From the NCBI RefSeq assembly GCF_031199965.1, contig NZ_CP133605.1, positions 3,380,501 to 3,444,500 of the forward strand: a stretch of DNA of 64,000 nucleotides, in the 5' to 3' direction. This document shows positions 38,640-47,519 of this stretch, piece after piece (position 1 is the stretch's first letter; every line of letters begins with the position of its first letter). The position numbers and the translations under genes were made by a program. Source of the stretch: Paenibacillus sp. D2_2 (GTDB taxonomy: Bacteria; Bacillota; Bacilli; Paenibacillales; Paenibacillaceae). The notes beneath the pieces were generated by a model. The model did no database searches and had not been told where the DNA came from. It was given only the letters and a program-made list of their open reading frames with translations.

Positions 38640-39230
38640 CTATTCCTGTAAATAACCTTTGTGAACCGCATCCCGGATTAACTCAGTTACCAGCTCATAT
38701 AGAGGAGGTATAATATCGACTACACCGGAAATACGATCCAGTACCTGGGAGCTTCTAACGCCATGTTTCTTCCAGGATAAACCGCCTGTATAATAATTAT
38801 GCAACAAAGGCTGGATACGATCAATTGCTGCTGCATACTTTGCTTCCTGGCTATGGCGTTCCTCGAACTCAAGCCACAGAGACATGAGCTCTTGCTTCTG
38901 ATCTTCCGGCAATAAACCAAATATCCGCTCAGCTGCCTTCAGCTCCCGCTCCTGTTTATCCTCATACCCAACGGTATCGTAGGCAAATGTATCGCCTGCA
39001 TCGATTTCCACAATATCGTGAATAAGCAGCATTTTCAGCACTTTTGACAAATCCGGGCGAGGCTCAGGCGTATGCTCTAGTAGCACAATGGCCATCATTG
39101 CAAGATGCCAAGTATGCTCCGCATCTCGCCTTGATCCATCCATCAGTATCGTCTGTCGCAGTATATGCTTGAGCTTATCAATCTCCTTAATGAATTCGAT
39201 CTGCTTCTGTAGTCTTTCACCTTGATTCAT
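38640..39230 (-). CDS. HD-domain phosphohydrolase (YfbR-like)
   Basis: A 196-residue protein of the HD_3 group. Metal ligands are visible in SRRDAEHTWHLAMMA (His), LLIHDIVEIDAGDTFAYD (the HD pair) and a later Asp in AAAIDRIQPLLHN. Relatives are 5'-deoxynucleotidases or similar phosphohydrolases. The exact substrate is unknown. AGAGGTAG precedes the ATG. It is read in the same direction as gpmA with a 63-base gap and is divergent from the TPR gene. Confidence 0.88.
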   Translation of the reverse strand: MNQGERLQKQIEFIKEIDKLKHILRQTILMDGSRRDAEHTWHLAMMAIVLLEHTPEPRPDLSKVLKMLLIHDIVEIDAGDTFAYDTVGYEDKQERELKAAERIFGLLPEDQKQELMSLWLEFEERHSQEAKYAAAIDRIQPLLHNYYTGGLSWKKHGVRSSQVLDRISGVVDIIPPLYELVTELIRDAVHKGYLQE

Positions 39231-39326
39231 AATGTCTACCTCTTTTCGCCCTATATTCCTGCCTATCTACATTAATATCATGAATATGATATAATTGGTA
39301 ATCATTATAACGGATGGTGGGCTACA

Positions 39327-40007
39327 ATGAGTAAATTATCCATACTACTATTCTTTTTATTATCTTGGGTTACCGGGAATCCCCTGATTGCGATCATTAT
39401 CATTATTGCTGTTGTGTACGTTCTAGATCGCCGCTATGTCGGCGTCATGCCCAGTATTGCCAAGCCGTTCCGTCGCTCAAGTAGAACTCGGAAGTTGCGG
39501 ACACAGCTCGCTGCTAGCCCTTTCAATGTCTCTTCCAAACGTGAGCTCGCTAGGCTCCTGATAGCGTCGAAGAAATATGCCGAGGCTTACAAATTGCTTG
39601 AAGAGGCCAAAGAAGCCTCAGAGGATTCCGCAGAGTATTGGAGTGATCTTGGGGCCGCATCCATCGGCTTGCAGAAGCTCCAGGACGGAGAACAGCAAAT
39701 GCTGCATGCGCTGAGTCTGAATGAGCGTGTTAAGTACGGAGAACCCTATTTACAACTGGCCACCGCCTTCAAAGATAAAGACCCGCAAAAAGCGCTTGAA
39801 TATGCCGCCAAGTTCGGTGGAATTCAATCCTCCTCCAGCGAAGCTTATTATTTACTAGGCTGTCTGTACCAATCACTGGGGCGCAAGGATGAAGCGAGGC
39901 AAGCACTCGAGGAATCCATCTCCATATACCGTTCACTCCCTAAATACAAGAAGCGACATGAACGTGGATGGGCGCTGCGAAGCGTGATCAAGCGAAACTT
40001 TCTCTAG
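39327..40007 (+). CDS. Membrane-anchored TPR protein
   Basis: 226 residues: an N-terminal hydrophobic stretch (ILLFFLLSWVTGNPLIAIII and beyond, residues 5-32) anchors the protein. A basic linker (RRSSRTRKLRTQL) follows, then about three tetratricopeptide repeats at 65-205 (AEYWSDLGAASIGLQKLQDG; EAYYLLGCLYQSLGRKDEAR). The repeats suggest a scaffold for protein contacts. The partner is unknown. GGTGGG lies before the ATG, TATAAT-like boxes occur upstream, and a strong terminator follows. It is a single-gene unit. Confidence 0.85.
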   Translation: MSKLSILLFFLLSWVTGNPLIAIIIIIAVVYVLDRRYVGVMPSIAKPFRRSSRTRKLRTQLAASPFNVSSKRELARLLIASKKYAEAYKLLEEAKEASEDSAEYWSDLGAASIGLQKLQDGEQQMLHALSLNERVKYGEPYLQLATAFKDKDPQKALEYAAKFGGIQSSSSEAYYLLGCLYQSLGRKDEARQALEESISIYRSLPKYKKRHERGWALRSVIKRNFL

Positions 40008-40025
40008 CCAAGTTAAACCTACAGT

Positions 40026-40076
40026 AAAAGGACGACCATTACCGCTAAACAGCGGGTCTGGCCGTCCTTTTTTATT
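40026..40076 (+). terminator. Terminator of the TPR gene
   Basis: AAAAGGACGACC and GGCCGTCCTTTT flank a loop that carries a second small stem (CCGCTAAACAGCGG), then TTTATT. Confidence 0.88.
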
Positions 40077-40082
40077 ATACAA

Positions 40083-40106
40083 TTCTAACGAAACTGGGTA
40101 TCGCTA
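40083..40106 (+). repeat. Single unit of the 26-bp repeat overlapping a stop codon
   Basis: TCTAACGAAACTGGGTATCG followed by CTAA matches the units at 613-800. The stop codon of the MMPL gene lies within it. Confidence 0.6.
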
Positions 40107-43100
40107 AGCATCAACACCATTATCTTTTGATCTCCCACGTCCCCGAAGGAATGGCCACCAATTCGCCTTCCCGAATATTCTTACAAATACCGGAATCAGG
40201 AACGGTAATACTACAACCGCATACAGAATTAGTCCTGTCAGAACAAGTGTTGAAATCTGCAGCATCGATAATACGCCTGACGGATACATCGATGCCATTG
40301 TACCGCCTAGAATGACGGCCGCAGACAAAATCACTGTCCCCATCTTACGCATCGAATAAACGATTGCCTCTGAGACGTCCAGTTCACCATGCTCATTAAA
40401 ACGGTCCATTAGGAAGATGCTATAGTCCACACCAAGAGCCACTAGAATAACGAATCCAAAGAATGGTGTGGCCCAGCTCACGCCCGAGTATCCGAGAATA
40501 TGAACAAAGATAATCTCGGTCAATCCGATTGACGCGAAGTAGGTTAGTACTAAGGAAGCGATGATATAGATCGGCATCACAACAGAGCGCAGCAACAGAA
40601 GCAATACAATGAAGATACCCGCAAGCATAAATATGACGGTACGGGTATAGTCCGCATCAGATATCGTCTTCAAGTCGTTAAATGTGCTGGATACGCCACC
40701 GATCGCGATCTCCGCATTCGCTAGCTTAGTGCCTGTAACGACTTTTTCTACAGCAGCTTGCACCTGACTGATCTGATCGATCGCATCGCGTCCATATGGA
40801 TTGCTGGAGAAGACAACGTCAAGGGTCATCACCTTGCGGTCTGCCGACAGGTACGTGTCGAAGAGTTGATCGATTGCCTTATTATTCAACGCCTCCTGCG
40901 GTACATAATAACCGCCGAGACCATTATCACTATCGCCAACCTCATTCAAATATTGCTTGGCTGTATTCAGTCCACCGGAAACTTGACCCAACCCCTCGAC
41001 ACTCTGGTCCAGCCCGTCTGTAAGCTCCGTAATTTGACCGGAGAATTGCGAGAAGCCGGTTTGGATTTGTTCTTGTCCCTGCTGGATTTGTGTTAGACCG
41101 TTTACGATCTCTGGCAGCTTCTTCACAATTTGGCCTTGACCATTTCCCGCTTTATCCAGACCCTGTTCTAGCTGCGACAATCCGGAGATAAATTGATCCA
41201 ATCCACCAGCCAGTTGATGACTTCCTTTGGAAGCCTCGATATAGCCTGAATTCGCCTGTTCCAATCCAGCCTTCAACTGTTCTAGCTGGCTTGTAGCCGT
41301 TCCAAGACCGCTGGATATCTGTTCCAGACCTTGACCGGATGCAGTAACCGTTCCTCGTATCGTCAAGTAATCCTTATCTCCAGCCAGCTCCGGATATTTC
41401 TGCTCCAGACTGGCGAAGGAAGCGTCCAGTTGTGAGAAACCCTTCGCGATCTCGCTCAATTGCTGCTGAATTTGTTGATACCCAACTCCAAGTGAGCCGA
41501 GTCCACCAGTGATCGATTGATAGGATTGTAGCAACTTATCATTAGCTCCTGCCAGCTCTTCCGCGCTCTGCTTAAGTTGTTTCAACCCCTCTTTCAGACC
41601 GCCAGCCCCCTTGGAACTGTCCGTAATCCCCTTCTGAATTTCCGATAAGCCGTTCGACAGCGCGGAGATCCCACTCTTCAATTCGGCGGTACCCGTAACC
41701 AGCTTACCGGTGCTCGCCGCCGCTTCCGCCAGCTTAGGCTCATTCTCGTTCAACGCCTGACTCGCTTCTGCCAGCCCATTCTTAATTTGCGATAAGCCGT
41801 CATTTCCTTCTCCAAGTCCATCGCCAACGGTCTTCACTTGATTCGTAATTTCAAAATTCTTCTGAATCTCACCCGTAGGACGGCTGAGACTGCGTACGCT
41901 GGCAACTCCGTCAACCTCCATTACAGCGCGGCTGATCTTCTCGGCCAGCACAATATCCTCCGAATTATCCATCTTCTGATCATTCTTGATCACAATCGTC
42001 GTCGGCAAGGATTCTCCGGGTTCGAAGCTGTCCGCTATCAGATTGTACGCCTTCACCGACTCATACTGTTCGCCGATCTCCTCCATACTGTTGAAGGAGA
42101 CATTGTTGCTGTAAGAAATGACCAGAGGTACAGTAATGATAGCTACGAATAGTGCAGCGGCCCAAGGTTTCTTAACCGAGAAGGTACCGATTGCTCCCCA
42201 GAACCTGTTATCCTTATGTTCAATCGACCCCTTCATCGGCCAGAACAGCCATTTGCCTAGCACGGCCATAAAGAACGGTACAATCGTAACGAGCGCAAGC
42301 AGCATGACGGCGATACCGACGGCAACCGCTACGGCTGAACGATAAAGAACGAATTGAGAGAGGCCGATTGTAGTGAACCCGACCAATACAGCAAGACCGG
42401 AGAAGAACACCGTCTTTCCTGCTTTGCGATAAGTCTGAATGATTGCCTCAGGAATGTTATCCGAATGCTGAAGTTCTTCTTTGAAGCGGCTAATCAGAAG
42501 AATGCAATAGTCTGTGCCGATTCCGAACATCACCGCAACCATAAATATCTGTGTGTATGTAGAGACTGGGAAGTTATAGTGATCGATAAGAAATGCTACA
42601 ATCGATTGGGAGATCAGATAACTGATTCCAACCGTTAGGAGTGGTATAAAAGGGGCTACTGCTGAACGAAAGACGATGAATAGAATAACTAGAATAAAGA
42701 TGACTGTGAAATATTCTGACTTCTTCAGGCCTTGTTCCGAACTTAGTATTACATCTTGATTAATCTGCTGAGCACCTGTCATGTAATGATCCACTCTAAG
42801 CGACGAGAGCTCATTACGAATATCCTGCTCAATTTCCTTCAAGGGGCGCTTATCCATTTCCACGCTTAATGAAGCGAGAATCGTCTTGCCATCTGCGGCA
42901 ATCATTTTATCCTTAGCCTCTGGCGTATCAAACGGATCAATCATCGAACGGATCCCGAGCTGATCCATTGATGAACGCAGTCTAGATAAAGCTTGCTCAA
43001 TTTCTGTCTTATCCTCCGTAGTAATTCCACTATCCCGGTTGAAGACAAGGGCTACACTGCTTGATTTCCCCTCCCCTGCGTCTTCAGATGCCGTATTTAA

Positions 43101-43259
43101 TATGCGGGTGGCAACTTCCGATGAGTACCCTTTAGGTACGACTATTTCACCTTTCTCCCGCACGAGTTCAGTTATAGATGGCGCAGTAACAACGAGCAAT
43201 ACTGCCGCAGCAATCCATAATAGCAGGAGACCCCATTTTGCCTTCAGTATATACTTCAT
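40104..43259 (-). CDS. MMPL/RND-family membrane transporter (YdfJ-like)
   Basis: A 1,051-residue exporter with two six-segment membrane halves of the MMPL type. The first half has MFGIGTDYCILLISRFKEEL, with an Asp usually tied to proton coupling, and the second VALGVDYSIFLMDRFNEHG. Between them is a long extracellular region (about 470-790) rich in Gly-Leu heptads such as SGLSQLEQGLDKAGNGQGQI, like the coiled stalks of YhgE-type proteins. The cargo is likely lipid-like or a drug. It starts five bases after the MarR gene, so the two form an operon under that repressor. The frame is intact. Confidence 0.9.
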   Translation of the reverse strand: MKYILKAKWGLLLLWIAAAVLLVVTAPSITELVREKGEIVVPKGYSSEVATRILNTASEDAGEGKSSSVALVFNRDSGITTEDKTEIEQALSRLRSSMDQLGIRSMIDPFDTPEAKDKMIAADGKTILASLSVEMDKRPLKEIEQDIRNELSSLRVDHYMTGAQQINQDVILSSEQGLKKSEYFTVIFILVILFIVFRSAVAPFIPLLTVGISYLISQSIVAFLIDHYNFPVSTYTQIFMVAVMFGIGTDYCILLISRFKEELQHSDNIPEAIIQTYRKAGKTVFFSGLAVLVGFTTIGLSQFVLYRSAVAVAVGIAVMLLALVTIVPFFMAVLGKWLFWPMKGSIEHKDNRFWGAIGTFSVKKPWAAALFVAIITVPLVISYSNNVSFNSMEEIGEQYESVKAYNLIADSFEPGESLPTTIVIKNDQKMDNSEDIVLAEKISRAVMEVDGVASVRSLSRPTGEIQKNFEITNQVKTVGDGLGEGNDGLSQIKNGLAEASQALNENEPKLAEAAASTGKLVTGTAELKSGISALSNGLSEIQKGITDSSKGAGGLKEGLKQLKQSAEELAGANDKLLQSYQSITGGLGSLGVGYQQIQQQLSEIAKGFSQLDASFASLEQKYPELAGDKDYLTIRGTVTASGQGLEQISSGLGTATSQLEQLKAGLEQANSGYIEASKGSHQLAGGLDQFISGLSQLEQGLDKAGNGQGQIVKKLPEIVNGLTQIQQGQEQIQTGFSQFSGQITELTDGLDQSVEGLGQVSGGLNTAKQYLNEVGDSDNGLGGYYVPQEALNNKAIDQLFDTYLSADRKVMTLDVVFSSNPYGRDAIDQISQVQAAVEKVVTGTKLANAEIAIGGVSSTFNDLKTISDADYTRTVIFMLAGIFIVLLLLLRSVVMPIYIIASLVLTYFASIGLTEIIFVHILGYSGVSWATPFFGFVILVALGVDYSIFLMDRFNEHGELDVSEAIVYSMRKMGTVILSAAVILGGTMASMYPSGVLSMLQISTLVLTGLILYAVVVLPFLIPVFVRIFGKANWWPFLRGRGRSKDNGVDA

Positions 43260-43264
43260 AGATC

Positions 43265-43714
43265 TTAGCTCCCCTCCTCAACTAACCTCGCCAGTTTCTC
43301 AAATGGTTTAATAAAGCCGTCGATCTCCTCTTTCGTAAAATGAATTAGGTAGGTAGAGATCATATCCATGATCATACGCTGAGTATTTGAATATACCGTT
43401 CTGCCATGTTCGGTTAATGACAGATAGATGACGCGCCGATCGTTAACATCTCCTATCCGCTGCAAAACCCCTCTATCAACCAGCCTGGTAGTAATAGCCG
43501 TGATCGAGCTTTTGCCGACAGAAGAGGCTTCGGCAAGCATCGTAGAGGTAACCTCATCATGCGTTGCGATATAATCAATAATTTGATACTGGTCTAATGT
43601 TGCATTATCCTGAATCACCTCGTTAATCTGTGCATTCAACCGTTTACTAAGTACGAAAAATGCAGCCATGTAGCGCTCAATCAATTGCCGCGGCATCTGG
43701 TCTAACTCGTCCAT
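43265..43714 (-). CDS. MarR-family transcriptional regulator
   Basis: A 149-residue winged-helix regulator: DQYQIIDYIATHDEVTSTML, then AEASSVGKSSITAITTRLVD (recognition helix) and the wing RIGDVNDRRVIYLSLTEHGR. The start ATG 43712-43714 (MDELDQMPRQL) follows GGAGG; two or three earlier methionines lie within that site. It is the first gene of the MMPL operon, and a 23-bp palindrome lies upstream. The simplest model is repression of its own operon, lifted by a ligand that the pump exports. Confidence 0.92.
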   Translation of the reverse strand: MDELDQMPRQLIERYMAAFFVLSKRLNAQINEVIQDNATLDQYQIIDYIATHDEVTSTMLAEASSVGKSSITAITTRLVDRGVLQRIGDVNDRRVIYLSLTEHGRTVYSNTQRMIMDMISTYLIHFTKEEIDGFIKPFEKLARLVEEGS

Positions 43715-43775
43715 GTCATCCTCCATCATCAAGTTTATTGTTTAATTGTTCTTCGCCAGAACTGTTCTATATTCA

Positions 43776-43798
43776 AATAGTTTTATAATAGAACTATT
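43776..43798. promoter_or_regulatory. Palindromic operator upstream of the MarR gene
   Basis: AATAGTTTTATAATAGAACT followed by ATT is a 23-bp near-perfect palindrome (three mismatched positions) about 62 bases before the start. It overlaps -10-like TATTAT/TATAAA boxes on the minus strand. A related half-site AAGAACTATA follows at about 43807. Confidence 0.65.
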
Positions 43799-43881
43799 CG
43801 ATATAAGAACTATATATTACACTATTCAAAAAATCAACTTTCCGATATTCGTCATTTTCGTGACAGCCTATCACCTGCAAT

Positions 43882-43923
43882 AAAAAAAGCACATACGACA
43901 GATCATTCTGTCGTCTATGCTTA
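43882..43923 (-). terminator. Terminator after the rpiA-GNAT pair
   Basis: Minus strand AAGCATAGACGACAGA-ATGA-TCTGTCGTATGTGCTT, then TTTTT. Confidence 0.9.
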
Positions 43924-43941
43924 TTCTTGCAGTGATTTGAT

Positions 43942-44379
43942 TTATTCATCTTCGGCATCGATTTCCACTTCATAGGTACAGCGGAACCGTTCAACTCCCA
44001 CTTCGTTTGCAGGCATACCGATCACCTGAAAGCCGATATTGCGGAAGAAATCCGCACCTTCTTCATCTGTAACCGCGGTGATGCGGCTTGGATTTTTCAA
44101 CACTATTGTCTCTAAAATGATTCCGCGCCCGTATCCCTTCAGGCGTTCCAGCGGATGAATGACTAACTCTGCGATCTCAAGCTGGTTCTGCTCACCCATC
44201 ATAAAACCGATAATCCCGATGAATTCCTCCTGATCTTCAAATACGTACAACTCATTCAAGCTTGAAGTTCGGTATTGATTCATCACCTTATCTACCTCGG
44301 ACGGGTCGTAATAGACCGCATCCTCTAGCAACTCACGCACTTCAAGATCCCATTGGCTGTCTGTCAAGTTAACAAGCAT
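43942..44379 (-). CDS. GNAT-family N-acetyltransferase
   Basis: A 145-residue acetyltransferase of unknown substrate. The acetyl-CoA-binding segment is ELVIHPLERLKGYGRGIILE (RxxGxGR form), and the C-terminal part has GADFFRNIGFQVIG. The start ATG 44377-44379 (MLVNLTDSQWD) lies behind GGAGGACC, just after the rpiA stop codon, so it is co-transcribed with rpiA. The strong terminator after it closes the unit. Confidence 0.85.
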   Translation of the reverse strand: MLVNLTDSQWDLEVRELLEDAVYYDPSEVDKVMNQYRTSSLNELYVFEDQEEFIGIIGFMMGEQNQLEIAELVIHPLERLKGYGRGIILETIVLKNPSRITAVTDEEGADFFRNIGFQVIGMPANEVGVERFRCTYEVEIDAEDE

Positions 44380-44396
44380 CCTTCGGTCCTCCTCCA

Positions 44397-45071
44397 CTAC
44401 TTCTTCTCGATAACCTCAGTGCGTCCATCTTCATATCCGACCACAACCGTATGAGCAATATCAACGAACAAACCGTGCTCAACAACCCCAGTCATAGCTT
44501 TCAACTCTTGACTGAGCTTACCTGGATCGGAGATTACACCAAATGAAGCATCGACAATGTAATTGCCGTTATCCGTCACATATAACTCTCCATCACGAGT
44601 TCGCATCTCCATAGGAACATTATAGAACCGTTGCAATTGCCCAAACGTCCACTCATAACAAAATGGGACAATTTCAATTGGCAGTTTGAAGCCACCAAGG
44701 TGTGGCACCACTTTGCTATGATCAGCAATGACGATGAATCGCTCGCTATTAATGGCAACCAGCTTTTCACGCAACAGAGCACCGCCTCCTCCCTTGGTCA
44801 GCGCCATGTTAGGATCAACCTCATCCGCCCCATCAATGGCCAGATCAAGGCGTTCTACTTCCGCAGCACGAATCAGCGGAATATTATATTTCTTTGCCAG
44901 TTCCTCCGAAGCATTCGAGGTGGCAATCGCCTTTATTTGTAAACCTTCAGCAACTCGCTGTCCAATCTTCTCTATCGCATAATAAGCCGTCGATCCTGTT
45001 CCCAGTCCGACGATCATTCCATCTTCCACCCATTCTGCTGCACGGTATCCTGCTGCTTGCTTGGCATTCAT
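44397..45071 (-). CDS. rpiA: Ribose-5-phosphate isomerase A
   Basis: A 224-residue RpiA converting ribose-5-phosphate and ribulose-5-phosphate in the pentose phosphate pathway. Signatures are MIVGLGTGSTAYYAIEKIG, LAIDGADEVDPNMALTKGGG with GALLREK (catalytic Asp/Lys region) and IADHSKVVPHLGGFKLPIEI. AGGAGGGATACGTA precedes the ATG. The frame is intact. Confidence 0.96.
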   Translation of the reverse strand: MNAKQAAGYRAAEWVEDGMIVGLGTGSTAYYAIEKIGQRVAEGLQIKAIATSNASEELAKKYNIPLIRAAEVERLDLAIDGADEVDPNMALTKGGGGALLREKLVAINSERFIVIADHSKVVPHLGGFKLPIEIVPFCYEWTFGQLQRFYNVPMEMRTRDGELYVTDNGNYIVDASFGVISDPGKLSQELKAMTGVVEHGLFVDIAHTVVVGYEDGRTEVIEKK

Positions 45072-45321
45072 TACGTATCCCTCCTAAATGGTATGAAGCT
45101 CTGATTCACATTTTTCGTTAACAATCTCTAGTTCGTTTTCTTGCCAATTCCTTATCCATGCTATAATCATGATCAAGCCTTTGAAGATATCTTCACCGAG
45201 CGGCAAATATCATATGTAGCCTTGTCCTGATGGGCGAATCAGCTTATATCATATCAAAAAACAGCAAGAAAAACACTTCAGTATCCACAAAGGCGGACTT
45301 TTTAAACAACCTCTAAAATCT
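45072..45321. other. Intergenic region with a solo repeat end
   Basis: No gene seen. The minus strand at 45290-45317 reads TTTTAGAGGTTGTTTAAAAA followed by GTCCGCCTTT, a single terminus of the dispersed hairpin repeat. Confidence 0.55.
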
Positions 45322-45390
45322 CAAAAAATAAAGAACGGTAGCCTTCGCTTTGCTGATCCGCAAACCGCCCTAGGCCAACCGTTCTTCCTT
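45322..45390 (-). terminator. Terminator after the DsbA-like gene
   Basis: Minus strand AAGAACGGTTGGCCT and AGGCTACCGTTCTT form a long stem, then TATTTTTTG. Confidence 0.85.
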
Positions 45391-45395
45391 TGCCT

Positions 45396-46073
45396 TTATT
45401 GTCCGATTGCTGCCTGCATCCCTTCCCAAGAAACATCATCGACAGCTTGTCCGTTCACAAATACATAAGGCGTCCCATCCACACCGTGGTTTTCTCCAAT
45501 AAGAAGATCTCGTTTAATGTTAGCGATATATTTCCGGTCATCCAAGTCCCGCTCAAATTGCTTCAGATCAACCCCGGGAATGCTCTCCTTAATCAAATTC
45601 ATAATAAACTTCTTATTGGCCCAGGCTGTCTCCTTACTGCCCTGATTTTCCATCATGAGATCATAATAGGTCCAGAAATATTTCTGATCTTGTTGATACA
45701 AAGTCTCTCCGGCCAGCGCTGCAAGATTCGAATCAGGAGCCAGGAAAGGGAAATCGACGTAATAATATACCGCCTTGCCTGTGTCCAAATATTCGCTCTT
45801 AATCTTCGGGAATATTTCCTGTGTCCATCGTTTGCAGGCTGGGCATTTGTAATCAGCGAATTCTACGATTTTCACCGCCGCTTCAGGATTCCCCAAATAG
45901 GGCTGATTCGCTTCATCAAAGCTATCTGGGACTTGTCCCACCTCCACCTGCTCCAGGTCCGGGAATTCCGCTTCTTGCTTATTCTTCTCATTGACACGAA
46001 TAAGCACGAGTACGGCAACCAGTAGCACCGCCACGCCGATAAGTGCCCATATTCCCCATTTATTTTTTCTCAT
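45396..46073 (-). CDS. Membrane-anchored DsbA-family thiol-disulfide oxidoreductase
   Basis: A 225-residue protein with one N-terminal membrane anchor (WGIWALIGVAVLLVAVLVLI) and an extracytoplasmic thioredoxin-fold domain. The active site is CPAC in FADYKCPACKRW. The cis-proline loop is GVDGTPYVFVNGQAV. It resembles BdbD/DsbA, which introduce disulfides into exported or competence proteins. No BdbC/DsbB partner is seen nearby. The start at 46071-46073 (MRKNKWGIWAL) follows GAGGAGG. The longer frame upstream lacks a site. Confidence 0.9.
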   Translation of the reverse strand: MRKNKWGIWALIGVAVLLVAVLVLIRVNEKNKQEAEFPDLEQVEVGQVPDSFDEANQPYLGNPEAAVKIVEFADYKCPACKRWTQEIFPKIKSEYLDTGKAVYYYVDFPFLAPDSNLAALAGETLYQQDQKYFWTYYDLMMENQGSKETAWANKKFIMNLIKESIPGVDLKQFERDLDDRKYIANIKRDLLIGENHGVDGTPYVFVNGQAVDDVSWEGMQAAIGQ

Positions 46074-46195
46074 ATTCTTCCTCCTCGGACACAAAATAGT
46101 AATATTTTGTGCTGATTGTATGAGTTCTGGAGAAAAATAACTAGGAGAAATGTCACTTTCCATCGGCATCTCTGCCAGTTTATTGAATACATCTG

Positions 46196-47434
46196 CTAAT
46201 GCTGTGGGTTGAGCGCCTCAGACAAGCCCCCTTTGCCTTCTTTTGATTCCGGTTTAACCATCACCAGAATCAGAATCATAGCTACCAAAGAAATACCAGC
46301 AATAACAAAGAACAAAGTCATATGACTCGCCTTGTCCAACAATGATACAACGGGAGGGCCTAGAGATACCCCGATAAAGCGCATACTGCTGTAAATGGAA
46401 GTAATCGTGCCACGCAATTCCTTCTCGATTCCTTCAGTAATGAGCGCATCCGAGCTTGGCAGGACCATACCAATTCCCGCCCCGCAAACGATGAGACAAG
46501 CGAGCACAAAATAGATATTGTTGAAAAAACCAATCCCAAACAGCGCCCCTGTAGATAGAAACAATCCAATTACGCCACACCATTTCATCAGTACTTTGTT
46601 CTTACCGATCTTCTTGCCAGTGAAGTAAGAAGCGAGGCACAAGGATGCGAGTGGAATCGCCAGTACAAACCCCTTGAGGACACCGTCTAGGCCATGTTTT
46701 TTCTCTAATTGATCCGACAAATAAAAAAGCACGGCAAATAGCAGAAACATTGATATCCCGCCAATGATAAATATGGCATACAGCCATCGTCCCTGCGATG
46801 CGAACACACCCTTAATCGACTCCCAAAACTGCTTCAATGGCTTTGGTTTACTCTTACGCTCTGGCTCTTTGACCAGGAAGATCACAAGGAGTAAGGAACA
46901 TAGGCATAGCAGAGGGATGGCCAGAAAAGGCATATACCAAATCCATGCACCGAGCAGTGCTCCTAGAATCGGACTAAGTACCTTGCCAAATGTGTTGGAG
47001 GTCTCGATAATGCCAAGGCTTTTACTGACTTCTTTATCATCATTAAACATATCCCCAACAAGCGGCAGAACAGTCGGAAATGCCCCCGCTGCCCCGATCC
47101 CCTGCAGAAATCTGCCGGCAATAATTATCCAGTACAGCATCATTCCATTAGAAAACCAGGGGCTACACCGCAGATCCCCCACCAATCCCCGCTATGATGA
47201 GACTCGGAATAATAACTGCCTTACGACCGACTTTGTCCGACAAGTAACCAGCAATCGGAATCAGTAAGATAGCTACTACGGCATATACCGTGATCAACAT
47301 ACTTACTTGAAGTGAAGAAATGTGCAGTTCTCGCGAAATCTGCGGCAAAATCGGGATCAGCATGGAGTTGCCCAAAGTCATGATTAACGGAATGGACGCC
47401 AACGCCGCCAGATCCCCTTTTTGTTCCCCATCAT
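46196..47434 (-). CDS. MFS transporter, three frame breaks
   Basis: A multidrug-type major facilitator with 12 predicted membrane segments. The N-terminal half has SIPLIMTLGNSMLIPILPQI and the motif-A loop GYLSDKVGRKAVI. Motif C-like GRFLQGIGAAGAFPTVLPLV follows. The frame breaks in three short runs: one G near 47426-47429 (start MMGEQKGDLAALA), and one base each near 47174-47180 and 47157-47162 (IAGIGGG-ICGVAPWFSNG). Repaired length is about 413 residues. So many breaks could mean a pseudogene, but all are base losses in homopolymers like those in essential genes nearby. The substrate is unknown. Confidence 0.78.
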
Positions 47435-47519
47435 TCGGACACCCTTTCCATTCATGTAAACAACAATCATGGTTAGTGTGGAGTATATTCCGCAAAATAT
47501 TCCGCCTGCATTTGTTTCC

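Noticed and set aside
40970..41760. Internal DNA repeats in the MMPL gene
   Set aside because: The periodicity is a Gly-Leu heptad pattern in the protein (coiled stalk), not a nucleotide repeat array.
45396..46169. Longer N-terminus for the DsbA-like protein
   Set aside because: The extra 32 codons lack a ribosome binding site, and the signal anchor begins right after the ATG at 46071-46073, which has GAGGAGG.
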